This document shows, in pieces, positions 33,674-44,700 of a stretch of 64,000 nucleotides of DNA. The translations under genes were made by a program, and so were the position numbers. The DNA comes from Bugulina stolonifera. Its lineage: Eukaryota > Bryozoa > Gymnolaemata > Cheilostomatida > Bugulidae. Location of the stretch: assembly GCA_935421135.1 (NCBI GenBank), contig OW285189.1, positions 8,329,072 through 8,393,071 of the forward strand, written 5' to 3'. Every line of letters starts with the position of its first letter. The stretch's first letter is position 1. The notes beneath the pieces are model-generated. The model was given only the letters and a program-made list of their open reading frames with translations, was not told the DNA's origin and searched no databases.

Positions 33674-34356
33674 ATGGATCTTCACGGTGAGTTATGGGAT
33701 GAGCTGGCTACGCTAGAGTTGGAAAAGACTTTAGATGAACCAACACTGGATGGTGAGGAGTCTGGTCATTCGGCGATCCTAGATTCCTCTCCAGAGTTAG
33801 GAGCTTTTGACTTAAAGGAACAGTGTGAATAAAACTGTTCCTGCTGTTGTAGAGCCAGCCATCCCTATGGACGTTGAGATGACAGAGTCAGAGGACGTTG
33901 GAACCAGCCAGGGTGACCCTGGCCGTCAGTCAGTTGGTAGTGGTGTTGCCAAGCCTCAGGTGGATGTGGAGAAGAGAGCGGTCAAGTCAACGAACCTCCT
34001 CCCCCTTTCCAGGGACAACTAAGAGGGTGTGTACGCCCCGGAGATGGCATCCCATATCTCCACCAACACAAAGAAGGAGACGATCTAGGAGTCGTATTCG
34101 GAGCCCAGCCCATCTGGACAGAGAATTGGACAAACAGCTCACCCCGGAACCCTACTCTTACAGTCAAGGCCAGTGTACAAGGGGTATATTGGAGCCAATC
34201 CGATGACACTTTATGACCATGGACCGTATCATTACCCACCTCCAGCTGAAAAGAGAGATGGTCGAAGGGACTGCCCGCTATCATATGGTAGACGAGCTTA
34301 AGAAGGCCAAGAAGGAAAAGTCGTTATATCAGCGCTTGTACAACGAACTTCATTAA
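33674..34356 (+). pseudogene. Broken internal region of an LTR element
   Basis: Several overlapping frames lie just upstream of a polypurine tract and LTR. The first (33674-33832) codes 52 acidic residues from MDLHGELWDELATLELEKT. A second starts about 33825 (PMDVEMTESEDVGTSQ) and a third holds arginine/serine-rich sequence. A final 47-residue frame (34213-34356) is strongly charged and helical (KREMVEGTARYHMVDELKK). They are probably pieces of one ancestral gag-like or accessory ORF of the same clan, judged only from position and composition. No pol motif is seen. Confidence 0.4.
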
Positions 34357-34466
34357 CAAGTATTCTCTCTCTTAACACATAGATTATTAGCACTGTATAT
34401 ATCCAGATTAACATTTATTTTTAAATGTGCTTAATTGGAGCCCCTAAGCCTTCAATTGGGGGAGTC

Positions 34467-34940
34467 TGTGATGGACGGTGCTATTGATGACCCCTAGAAT
34501 GTTCACTTTGGCGACGACCATTATAGTTCAATGTCAGTACATGTACAGTTAGTTACATGTATAACCTTTTATTCATAAATAACTTCTATATAGAAATACT
34601 ATATCATTAATTGTATAATACTTGAGCGACAGACAGAAGCAGCAGTCATCCGGGGCCCGTCGGAAGTTAATGGTCGTTGCCTTTTATACTATAAAAGAGG
34701 TAGCAAATTACTATACTGTCCAGTCACTATTATACTTTCATCTTACGTTATATTTATACTAAATACACGTATTAGTCACTTGAATATTCTGGGGTTGTGC
34801 TGATTAGCTAGGACGCATAAGCACAAGTTGATGTCGTTCAGGCATGAGTACATAAAGACAGGCTAGGTAGCCAACTGTCACATTGCTCAAGCCATTGTTG
34901 GTTGTAACTACGACATAGGTCATCGGTCACATCCACAACA
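34467..34940 (+). mobile_element. 3' or solo LTR
   Basis: TGTGATGGACGG to CACATCCACAACA, 474 bp, followed by ATAT (34941-34944) and preceded by the purine run TTGGGGGAGTC, as expected for a 3' LTR. A TATA box (ACTATAAAAGAGG) lies near 34689. The matching 5' LTR is not in the window upstream, so the element is truncated or rearranged. Confidence 0.65.
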
Positions 34941-35888
34941 ATATTATTAGTTTACTCCAACTCAAATTATTCATCACTGGCCATTATTGGTTTGTCTGGA
35001 GGGTCTGGTTAAAATGTCTGCTCAAAGTCCTCTTGTTCAGCGCATTCAGTGCACTTGATTCACTGGTCAGTAGGCGGAGGGCAGCAGAACAACCAGAAGG
35101 GGTGGCCATGAAGGCAACATGAATGGCAGTTCTTGGGGCAGAAAGGTGGGGCGGAAAGGTGAGGTGGAAAGGTGGGGCGGAAAGGTGGGGCGGAAAGGTG
35201 GGGCGGAAAGGTGGGGCGGAAAGGTGGGGAGGAAAGGTGGGGCAGAAAGGGGGGCGAAAAGGTAGGGCGGAAAGGTGGGGTGGAAGGTGGGGTGGAGTGA
35301 AACTGTGAAAATGTCATTGTGGATTTTGATTTCCTGGTTACACCTGGCTACTAAGTTGGTAAGTGGTTGGGGGCGTAACTGATATTCCTAGAGTTGGAAT
35401 ATATAATTGTACAAAAGGTAGTTCTTAAGCAATCAGATTACACTTTTTCAGGACAAGTGTAAACTTTTTCAGCCCCCTTCTCATTGGTCAGAAGTCAAAA
35501 TTTATGGCTCTGTGGCTGGCCGGAAACTGGGGTCAATGAGTACATGTATGTTGTGATCTGCACTGCCTATACTACTACTTTTGAAGTTTTGGCATTTTTT
35601 AAATGTTCAAGATTTATTCACAGGTGGATCTGTGACACTGCTTGTCTAAAAAAATTTGGAAATGGCTGAACTACATTAAGGCCTACTATCTTCGTAGTGG
35701 ATCAAACACTTATTGCTCTACTTCAGATTTCTCCTGTTTGTTGATCTACATATTTTAAGATTCATAAAACACAAGCAGAGTACTTATTCAGGCTGTTGTT
35801 GTGTGGAGGGAATTATATTATTATTATTATTGTTATTCCAGTGGTTTAGATACATTGTATAAGCTCAGATTAGTTTGCGGCAACTTAC
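34941..35888. repeat. 13-bp minisatellite in otherwise empty DNA
   Basis: Positions about 35143-35300 are about 11 copies of a 13-bp purine-rich unit, GTGGGGCGGAAAG, with small variations. Frames open through it on both strands are repeat artefacts. The rest of the interval is AT-rich with no gene recognised. Confidence 0.75.
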
Positions 35889-37364
35889 CATCATTGCCAT
35901 AACTAGCTGGTGGTTCAGCTGGTGAAACCCCTGGCAGTTTGGCTTGTGGAACACCTGTTGGTACGGTTGGTGGAGCTTCTGGTTGCGCAGCTGGTGGAAC
36001 TCCTGGTGTTTCAACTGGTGGAACTCTTATTGGTTCAGTTAGTCTAACTGTTGGTGATTCGACTGGTGGAACTCGCGGCAGTCCAGTTGGTGGAACTCCT
36101 GATGGTTCAGTTGGTGGAACTCCTGGCAGTCCAATTGGTGGAACTCCTGGTGGTTCAGTTGGTGTGACTGCTGGTGGTTTAGCTGGTGGAGCTCCTGGTT
36201 GCTCAGCTGGTGGAGCTGTTGTTGGTTCAGTTGGTGGAACTTTTAGTGGTTCAACCGGTGGAACTGCTGTTGGTTCAGCTGGTGGACCTCCTGGTGTTTC
36301 AACTAGTGGAACTCTTTTTGGTTCAGTTGGTCTAACTGCTAGTGGTTCAGCTGGTGAAACCCCTGGCAGTTTGGCTTGTGGAACACCTGTTGGTACAGTT
36401 GGTGGAGCTCCTGGTTGCGCATCTGGTGGAACTCCTGGTGTTTCAACTGGTGGAACTCTTATTGGTTCAGTTGGTCTAACTGTTGGTGATTCGGCTGGTG
36501 GAACACGCGGCAGTCCAGTTGGTGGAACTCCTGGTGGTTCAGTTGGTGGAACTCCTGGCAGTCCAATTGGTGGAACTCCTGGTGGTTCAGTTGGTGTGAC
36601 TGCTGGTGGTTTAGCTGGTGGAGCTCTTGGTTGCTCAGCTGGTGGAGCTGTTGTTGGTTCAGTTGGTGGAACTCTTAGTGGTTCAACTGGTGGAACTGCT
36701 GTTGGTTCAGCTGGTGGACCTACTGGTGTTTCAACTGGTGGAACTCTTTTTGGTTCAGTTGGTCTAACTGCTGGTGGTTCAGCTGGAAAAACTTGTGACA
36801 GTCCAGTTGGTGGAACTCCTGGTGGTTCAGTTGGTGGAACTTCTGGCAGTCCAGTTGGTGGAACTCCTGGTGGTTCAGTTAGTGTGACTGCTGGTGGTTT
36901 AGCTGGTGGAGCTCCTGGTTGCTCAGCTGGTGGAGCTGTTGTTGGTTCAGTTGGTGGAACTCTTAGCGGTTCAACCGGTGGAACTGCTGTTGGTTCAGCT
37001 GGTGGACCTCCTGGTGTTTCAACTGGTGGAACTCTTGTTGGTTCAGTTAGTTGAACTCCTGGTGGTTCAGTTGGCGAAACTCCTGGTGGTTCAGTTGGTG
37101 GAACTCCTGGTGGTTCAGCTGGTGGAACTCTTGATGGTTCAGCTGGTGGAACTCCTGGTGGTTCAGTTGGTGGAACTCCTGGTGGTTCAGCTGGTGGAAC
37201 TCCTGGTGGTTCAGCTGGTGGAACTCCTGGTGGTTCAGCTGGTGGAACTCCTGGTGGTTTAGCTGGTGGAACTCCTGGTGGTTCAGTTGGTGGAACTCCT
37301 GTTGGTTCAGCTGGTGAGACTCCAGCTATTTTTCCTTTCTCCTTTTGGACTAGTATATGAGCAT
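35889..37364 (-). CDS. Proline-rich hexapeptide-repeat exon
   Basis: The reverse strand is one open frame from a likely acceptor (CCTTTTAG, right of 37364) to a strong donor (GATG/GTAAGTTG, left of 35889), giving a 1476-bp exon. The first residues are AHILVQKEKGKIAGVSPAEP; then about 80 copies of an 18-bp unit encode PPGVPPAE/PPGVPPTE-type hexapeptides, ending in ASYGNDG. Larger blocks repeat with a 432-bp period (24 units): compare 35933 and 36365. The composition (Pro, Glu, Val, Ala) fits an extended extracellular or structural protein. There are no cysteines in the repeat. Upstream in the same frame, a hydrophobic stretch before the acceptor (NLVIVVVYY) is probably intronic. The host gene is unidentified; flanking exons were not found. 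Confidence 0.6.
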
Positions 37365-37844
37365 CTAAAAGGTAAATACATGTACAGTATATACAATCAT
37401 GTGTGTTTGCATAATACACTACCACAATTACCAGATTGTAAGATATGCATGTTTCATACCATCTTCCACAACTTTGGACTGACAATGGCACATATCTCAT
37501 AGTGGTTGGGTTTAAACTAAAAATGTCAAGTACTTAAAATCAGTGGTGTAGTGGTGCCAGGATGCCCCCAACTTTGTCTTGTCTTTGTCTTGTCTTTGTC
37601 CTGTTTAGCCCCAAAGGTGTTAGGCAAAAAAATTATAACCCAAAGGCACAGAAGAGATTCCTCAGTCTTACCTAATTTTAATAGTACCTTGTCAAAAAAC
37701 ATCCTAAACCTAAACAATATCTGATGGATATGGTGCAATGAAATTAGCACCAGAAAGCTAAGGATCTAAATTTTCAGCTTTATATTATGAGGGTTGTTTC
37801 AATACCGCATCAGGGTTCTTACTGTGTGACAATCACTATAATAT
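37365..37844. other. No gene seen
   Basis: Contains a short TTGTCTTGTC-type repeat near 37575-37602. Nothing else recognised. Confidence 0.4.
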
Positions 37845-38540
37845 TGTAATGTTTTTGTGGGTGGTGTATGTCGTCCTGAGACGACCCCTTGTCACAAATG
37901 AAGAACCTATGAGTGGTGCTAGGTCTTCTCATTACATGAAAGATCGACAGGTACTAATAGTCAAATAACTACTCAAGACAACCCATGTGGTCCCGAGTCA
38001 ATGCTTGCCGACTACACTGAGAAAGAGTGTGATCCGACCTAGTAGGCGGTTTGGGAGGCAAGGTCGAAGACTTTGACAACTGGAACGACCTATCTACGAA
38101 GTGAAAGACTCTGTATAAATAGTAATAGAAGTGTCTTTATTGAGATCCAAGCATCAACTGAGACAATGAACATAAAAACGAGGTGCTTTCGGTAAAAGGC
38201 AGATGTAGTGTCGTAAAAAGCCGACGTAGGGTCGTCCAGAAATTGCACAACAAGATGGCGACCGGAAGCCCGATGGCTGACCCAAAATGGGTCGGGTACA
38301 ACAAAAGATGCTTAAAATCATCCAATTCATGTACAAAATGAATATCAAGTAATTCTGAGAGGTCGGCCCTCTTTACATGGGTATAAAGAGGACATAATTG
38401 CTCAGTAATGCACATTATAAGTATATAAGTGTGTAGTTTACTACAGTGACAAGTTAACACAGGCAAGTATATGCAGTAAGTGTTCATAATAAGTACAATG
38501 TAGTCGGGAGGCTGAATATGAAGTTGTATTGACCATTACA
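37845..38540 (-). mobile_element. Solo LTR, reverse strand, ATAT duplication
   Basis: Plus-strand TGTAATGTTTTTG to TTGACCATTACA, 696 bp, with ATAT at 37841-37844 and 38541-38544. In sense it has GACCCATTTTGGGTC, CCGGTCGCCATCTTG and AATAAAGACAC (about 38135). It lacks a clear TATA box and second CCGGAA, so a small internal deletion is likely. Confidence 0.8.
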
Positions 38541-38544
38541 ATAT

Positions 38545-39360
38545 TTACCCATTATGCCCTTTTATATCACTGTAATAATGATCTGCATATTTTTAGTAAT
38601 GTGTTGCTTTAAAAAACATTTCTCATGATGTAACCGGCTCGACCCGGCTTTGTAAACGAATAATTATGCTAATTTCCACCGGTCTAGTACTTTTCTCCCA
38701 CTGGGTTGACTACTACATAAATGTTGCTTCACTAGAAGGCAGCATCATTCTTTTAAAGATAATCTGACATACATCTATATGTTTACCAGGAGCATTACTG
38801 CTAGCTAAGAACTCTATACTCACCATTTACCTGCACAGCAAAAGTAGGATCTGGGAGTCACTGGACTTGTGCCATTCGGAGCCTACTGCCCCCAGACCCG
38901 CTGGTCTTGATTGCTTAACCACCCCTGCCTGGCACAGGTCTAGTGACCTTGTTGAGATATGATTACTAAATTTGTAAATGCAAAAACTACTAATGTCAGT
39001 GTTACAGTCTACCTTCTGGGAGGTCACAACAGTTATGGCATGGCACTACCCCATGGGTCCATAACAATACATAAGGCAGGCATAGGCGCTTCATAGGCAC
39101 TTGGCTATAATGGGTGTCTATAACAATATAGTTCAAATTAGTGAAAAACATGTGGAAAATATTAATAATTAATATTATATTATTAATAACAGCATTGAAA
39201 ATAATTCAACTAGAAACTGACATAACAACTGAATATGTATCTAGTCTGCGTAATATGCAATAAAGTATATTATGCTGTCAGACTCTTATAGTACTATTCA
39301 CATTAGTTGACTGTTATACAGGTAAGTAATAACAACATATACATGTACAAGAATTAATAT
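38545..39360. other. Unique sequence with an exon-like repeat
   Basis: Positions 38831-38908 (reverse strand) match 46786-46863 (forward strand): shared GTAGGCTCC, GGCACAAGTC, CCAGATCC and a GTAA splice-donor-like end. No protein reading is consistent between the two copies. The remainder is AT-rich. Confidence 0.45.
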
Positions 39361-40121
39361 TGTAGTAGTCAGGACATTTATTGGTACGACCTCAGCCTGC
39401 CTGATGGGCATTGTTGCACCTTAAATGCCTGCAGTTGTCATAGCTCAACTCACACTCGTCCAATTACTCTTGTACTTACCATAATATTCATGCACAAACC
39501 TGCATTTGTTCACATATCTCCATGTTATGTACTACTTGAAATATAAATACCATAATTACTAAGTGTAAATACTTGTTTTTATACCTATGTAACCCGGGCC
39601 GACGTCTCAGAATTGGATGTAATTAATTTTGCACATGTCTTGCATGTTTTCAAGCATATTTTGTTATGCCCGACCCATGATAGGTCGGGCTTCCGGCCAC
39701 TTGTTGTGCAAGTTCCGGACGATGCTAAGTCGACCTTTTACTGGAACCTTTTCCGGAAGTTAAAAACTATATAAAGCGAATGTTTTATGCTGTTATTGTC
39801 TCAGTTGATGCTTGGATCTCAATAAAGACACATCTACATGTATACTACTTATACAGAGGCTGCTCTCGTAGCTAAGGATAGTTCCAGCTGATAAGGTCTT
39901 TGACCTTGATGCCCGAACTACCTACTAGGACTGAACATACTCTTTCTCAAGTATAGCATCTAAGTATTGACTCGGGACCACATGGGTTGTCTTGGTTAAC
40001 ACTAATCACAAGTACCTGTTGATCTTTCATGTAATACAAAAGGCCTAGCACCATTCATAGGCTCTTCACTTGTGCAAGTAGGTCGTCCTCGACCTTACGA
40101 TACAAAGCGCAAAACATTACA
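39361..40121 (+). mobile_element. Solo LTR, ATAT duplication
   Basis: TGTAGTAGTCAGG to CAAAACATTACA, 761 bp, with ATAT at 39357-39360 and 40122-40125. It has GACCCATGATAGGTCGGGC, CCGGACGATGC, paired CCGGAA, CTATATAAAGCG (about 39769) and CTCAATAAAGACACATC (about 39818). Confidence 0.85.
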
Positions 40122-40269
40122 ATATTACTATGCATGACATGGAGTACAGGGTGGTTTTGTGCAGTCACAACACTTACAAGTAGTTTCATTAGATTCGTAA
40201 GCTACTGATAGTTGGTCATAATCTAAACCAATAAATTAATATACTCGTACTTGGCATAGATATCAAACT

Positions 40270-40325
40270 AAAGTTGTCCTCCCTATCTATTCCATCAAAC
40301 GGGAGACGACAACTTATACTCAGCT
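40270..40325. repeat. Short hairpin of the GTTGTCCTC family
   Basis: AAGTTGTCCTCCC and its imperfect complement GGGAGACGACAACTT are separated by about 20 bases. It resembles the core of the MITE at 40400-40560. Confidence 0.5.
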
Positions 40326-40399
40326 TTTGAGCTCCCATTTCAAATTCAACCGGTCAGTATGCCAGCTGAACAATCCAAGATAAATTTGATTTGATCCCG

Positions 40400-40560
40400 T
40401 CATTACCATGGGCACTATAAGCTATTGATCATAATTAGAAGTTGTCCTCTCCCAATTTATCTTCTTTTTTTCTTCAGTGGGAGAAAAAGAATAGGAAAAT
40501 AAATTGGGAGAGGACAACTTCTAATTATGATCAATAGCTTACTAGTGTCCATGGTCATTA
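40400..40560. mobile_element. Hairpin MITE, near-perfect arms
   Basis: Perfect 42-bp arms (40418-40459 and 40500-40541) begin TAAGCTATTGATCATAATTA and contain GAAGTTGTCCTCTCCCAA. Weaker symmetry extends outward through CCATGGGCAC / GTGTCCATGG. Related hairpins occur at 53467-53540 and 57350-57430. Confidence 0.85.
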
Positions 40561-41403
40561 CGCCTGACTAATTCATTAGATGAAATAGTATACACAATGT
40601 ATAATTAGAATGCTACTATCTAAGTTATGAGCCAAGGATTAAGCTTTGTAATGGTTTCTATACTTAATTTGTGTTAGCTAACTTGAGGAAGTTCAAGTCC
40701 CCTTGAAACTTTTCTAATTATCCTCTTGTTGTAACCGGTGTTACAGCATGTGTTACAACAAGTGTTCCAGAAAGTGTTGTCGCGAGTGTTACGCAGCAAA
40801 TGTTACAGCAAGTGTTGCCAAAGTCCTTACAGTGTTTATAGCAAGATTGTAGAGGTTTAGGAACACTTCATTGATACAAATGTCTGCTGTTTACTGCAAA
40901 CATTTTACTATATTATAATAACATTTGTGGAGGCCGACATCACTGTAAATGCATGTTGTTTTATTAGCCTTGAAAGAAACTGTTTGGGGTACTGACTTGG
41001 GTTTCGATTTATAGGAAAGGTTTTGGTACATGCAATTTTATAATGACTAAATATTATGTATGTGCACTATGACACCACCCCTGCCACTTATAGCTAAACT
41101 CTCCAAACAAAGGGCATGTAATATACTTGTCCGACAACAGTGTTATTTAACCTAAATGCATGTCATGGACCCAATAATGAATATGCTGCGCATGTACATG
41201 TACATGTACGCTGTACATTATACATCATGTACGTTATGTACATGTATGTACAAGTACATAATGTACATTATGTACATACATGTATGTACATGTAAGTCTA
41301 TCACTAATCAATGCAACTTCGAGTACATCAATTGCAGACTAATAGTGTACCAATGTAGACTCTGAATTAAACTCAGTTCTGTGGTATTTTCTCCAGATTC
41401 TTT
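40561..41403. repeat. Degenerate tandem repeats and ACATGTAC tract
   Basis: 40735-40830 contains about six irregular copies of a GTGTTACAGCAA-type unit. 41185-41300 is a palindromic ACATGTAC/TGTACATA tract. The frame across the latter is low complexity. No gene is seen. Confidence 0.55.
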
Positions 41404-41404
41404 T

Positions 41405-41699
41405 GAACCCACTGCTGCCACCAATGTTATAGCAGAAGAGACCTACATGTAATATTGTTATAGACTTCGTTTATAAACCCGTGCTTCCTGTGAATAGACT
41501 ATCGACTCGGGTTGGTCACTCTTTCGGATCAGGCCGGTTAGAATATATAAAATGATTATGCCCATTATCATGTGTACATACATGTAAAACATACTAAGAT
41601 AATAATAGTTGTGTCATGGTTATTTTATGATTATGCAGCTAATTGTCATTCCGTACAAGGAGTACTGGTGCAACATCCACAATCCCATTACCAATAACA
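41405..41699 (-). mobile_element. LTR plus primer site of a third LTR family
   Basis: 41425-41699 has TGTTATAGCAG...CCAATAACA (275 bp), i.e. TGTTAT...ATAACA in sense. Directly beyond its sense 3' edge is TGGTGGCAGCAGTGGGTTC (41405-41423 reversed), a tRNA-Leu-type primer site. No internal coding sequence remains to the left. The LTR family differs from the TGTAATG type but uses the same primer. Confidence 0.6.
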
Positions 41700-41900
41700 C
41701 CATATATAGTAACCTCTGATTTGATTTGAATTGACCATAAGTGGACATTTTACTAATTACTTGACTTTAGCTTACCAGTTTGACTCACAAGTACACAGTA
41801 CAAACAGGTCATGTATCATGAAAAGCTGTCGACCAAACGATTGGCAGTCAAAAAAACATGAAATATGTACATGTATAATATATCTATGACTGTGCACTAC

Positions 41901-41974
41901 CTGGAAGCTGTCCTCCAGTTGTCATTTGCTCATCAACAAAAGTCCTATCCTCACTATTTGACTCAGACTCGAAG
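41901..41974 (-). CDS. Zinc-ribbon gene, downstream exon (third seen)
   Basis: 74-bp exon between acceptor TATGTTTTAG and donor CCAG/GTAGTG. Read in the phase left by the exon at 42140-42251, it is open: SFESESNSEDRTFVDEQ, then MTTGGQLP. The acidic, serine-rich sequence suggests a disordered linker. The next exon downstream was not found; the LTR at 41405-41699 lies in the following intron. Confidence 0.55.
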
Positions 41975-42139
41975 CTAAAACATAGCCAAGTATGGAGTAA
42001 GCTTTACACAACTTTCAACCAGGTACTATATTATAGTGTAGCTGTCGAGATTCAAGTGTTATTTTCCACCACTAACTGCATTGTTGTATCTCAAAATCAT
42101 AGCAACAGCAAGAAATTGGTGTCATCTACCAACTTTTAC

Positions 42140-42251
42140 CTGCTTGATTGGATGATAACAAAAGAGCTTGTCAGTTCAAGTGAGATGTCAGCTTCGGCAC
42201 CTTGTGAGTCATCACCTTGACCTTGTTCATTCTCTCTTGCTGGTGAGTTTC
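42140..42251 (-). CDS. Zinc-ribbon gene, middle exon
   Basis: 112-bp exon with acceptor TTGTTTAAAG and donor AGCAG/GTAAAAG. It joins the preceding exon in phase (G + GA makes Gly) and reads GNSPARENEQGQGDDSQGAE, then ADISLELTSSFVIIQSS. It links the cysteine-rich N-terminal part to the acidic part in the next exon. Confidence 0.6.
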
Positions 42252-42987
42252 CTTTAAACAAAACATTGTTCATGGACATGTACAAGTAAATATCAGAAGG
42301 TAGAGAAATGCATAGCATAAGAAACCAACTGCACGCACCTTATTTACAAGAATTGTCCTCCTTCAGTTCTAGATTTATAGAGAGAGGAAGAGGACAATTT
42401 CTGAGGCTAGATTTGGTAGTAACATGATCTACATTGTACATTCAACTCATAACTACTGCCATGACATTATGAATCCCCTACTTCGCTATGCTAATTTTAA
42501 TGTTGGGAGTGGACAAGTTATAAAAATAATAATTTGTACTGATATCCTGTGTAGTTCCATTTATGCATACAAACATGTAAAAATAGTCAACAACTACTAT
42601 TACACTGTATATTTAATTTCAATGTACAATATGTAGAATAGATGTAGAAGAATTGCCTAGCAAATGAAAAAGGTTGCAGATTCGCCATATTATACATTAT
42701 ACAATATACAATGTATATGCTATTGCATGTAACTGTAAGCTACACATAATTACTCTACTTTGTATTGCAGTCAGAATAAACCTTACGTAAAATGTCACTC
42801 TCAAAGCATTGTGAAATGGTGCTTGATATGAAACAGATAAGTTGTGTGTCAGATCCCTATGTAAATATGTTGGGCAAAGTTAAACAACGCCCACTGCCTG
42901 TTGATTGTAAATGTTCATCTATAACAGATGAGCAATGCTAGAAAGGTTAGGGCTACACTAGTAGCTATTCTCAAGTAATAATCTTAC

Positions 42988-43453
42988 CTGTTGAGAAATT
43001 GTGTGAACAGTTTATGCATAGAATGACATGTCCTCCAGATTCTTTAGGTTGCTTATTGCCACATGCTGGGCATTTCAAGACCTCTGGAATTTCATGGGTT
43101 GCCAATTCTGCAGGCTTATTACATGAAATGCAGTACTCTGCATATCCACCCACTTCATCCTGTTGAACTTCTCCTTGGCACTGTGAGCACCTGGGGGTAT
43201 TTGTTTTCGGATCTTGGGAGTTGACACCTGTTGGCTCATCGCACTCTGGACAATACTCAGGGTATTGATTGTGTCTGTTTCTCTCTAATTCTTCTCCGCA
43301 GTGAGGGCATTTAAATGGTTTTTCAATTTCTTGCACTTTGGTCGAGCAATGAACACATCGTTTAGGATAGCGACCCTTCTTGTTTCTTTCTATAAGCTGA
43401 CCACATTCAGTGTTGGAGCAAAACAGTTCTTGCTCATCGGCCATGACAGTAGT
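42988..43453 (-). CDS. Zinc-ribbon repeat protein, first coding exon
   Basis: The reverse-strand exon starts after acceptor TTTGCTTCAG and ends at donor CAACAG/GTAAGA. The likely start Met is at 43444 (ATG in GTCATGGCC), giving MADEQELFCSNTECGQLIER and onward. Four CxxC-pair units follow, each CxxC...CxxC with about 12-15 residues between pairs, e.g. CPHCGEELERN then CPECDE, CSQCQGEV then CISCNK, and CPACGNKQ then CINCS. These are double zinc ribbons, typically protein or nucleic-acid binding. The frame is open upstream to 43498 but the acceptor argues that part is intron. The family is not otherwise recognised; the same strand and matching phases tie it to 42140-42251 and 41901-41974. Confidence 0.7.
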
Positions 43454-44462
43454 CTGAAGCAAAGTTAGACACATGAATGTTATTATTTCCTGGAGCATAG
43501 ATGCATAACCTTTTATTTTGTCTATAAGCAGAAATGTATAAATGTATAAAGTAAAGCCCTAAAGATATTAAAACCCTTACAATTAGTTAAACAATGAGCT
43601 GTAAAATTTGTATAAACGAGTTCAATTCAAATGTTAAAGCCCAAGTTCCACAACAAAATTTGTGTGGTGCGGATCAATTACACATGTACATCCACCTTGA
43701 CGAGGGGAGGTGATTTTGAAGCTATTCTAACATCTCCCAGGGGACATGGCTCAAAAACCTGATACTGGGGCCCCAGCACTACCTGGGGCCCCTGCATTGC
43801 AAAATACAAGTACATGTATACGAAACTCACAAGTTTGTATCATTTTCTATGCAGAGATATTCATAATTGAATGTCAGACTAGTTTGCGCAGGTAAATAAG
43901 GTTCAAATAGTTACATGTATACCTGTGTTAGCTAAGAGTAGCAGTACTCAGTCCAGTCTACGTGTAACAGGAACACAGCCTACATCTTGCTCTACAAAAA
44001 ACAATGCTTGGGAAGAACATTGCATTAAAACCTGTTCTCCTTGAGCTTCAGTAAAGCGCAGTAATAGACGGTTGTATCAATGTCAGTTTAAAGCATTTAT
44101 TGGTGGTACAAGAAACGATCTCTTCACTATGATTGGCGAAGTCATGCCATTTTAACCATGCGACTAACATTAAAAATACTATTACAGCATATTTGTCATT
44201 GTAGTATTTTATAATTTAAACCGTAGAATATTTTGGAAATGATGTAAATTGTTCTCAATTAAAACCATGATTGCATTTGTTCAGAAAGAAACTTCACCAA
44301 CGACTCTCCAAGGGCTAAAAATGAGGTAGTTGCTCCTACCCTGTCACACTGATTTGCTGTTGTCAAAAGGGTAATTGAGTTACACAAATCATGATTTTGG
44401 TGATGCTATATAATTATAGTAAAAAGTATGTTTGTTTGAATTATTTTCTCTTAGGTGATCCA
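43454..44462. other. No gene seen
   Basis: Presumably 5' intron or upstream DNA of the zinc-ribbon gene; no further exon was identified. Confidence 0.4.
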
Positions 44463-44700
44463 TAGCAGTAAATGTGTATATAGGCTTGTACAGTAAATGT
44501 GTATATAGGCCTGTACAGTAAATGTGTATATAGGCTTGTACAGTAAATGTGTATATAGGCTTGTACAGTAAATGTGTATATAGGCATGTACAGTAAATGT
44601 GTATATAGGCTTGTACAGTAAATGTGTATATAGGCCTGTACAGTAAATGTGTATATAGGCCTGTACAGTAAATGTGTATATAGGCCTGTACAGTAAATTG
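44463..44700 (+). repeat. 25-bp tandem repeat, about 9.5 copies
   Basis: Unit CAGTAAATGTGTATATAGGC plus TTGTA, nearly identical between copies (TTGTA, CTGTA and ATGTA variants). The open frame across it is a repeat artefact. Confidence 0.9.

Noticed and set aside
35060..35317. Proline/phenylalanine-rich protein
   Set aside because: It is the translation of a 13-bp purine-rich minisatellite, and the opposite strand is open too.
36906..37262. Leucine-zipper-like forward-strand ORF
   Set aside because: It is a third-frame shadow of the 18-bp repeat, with no start context or splice support.
41156..41365. Small protein encoded across the ACATGTAC tract
   Set aside because: Low-complexity palindromic microsatellite; Met/Tyr-rich translation without features.
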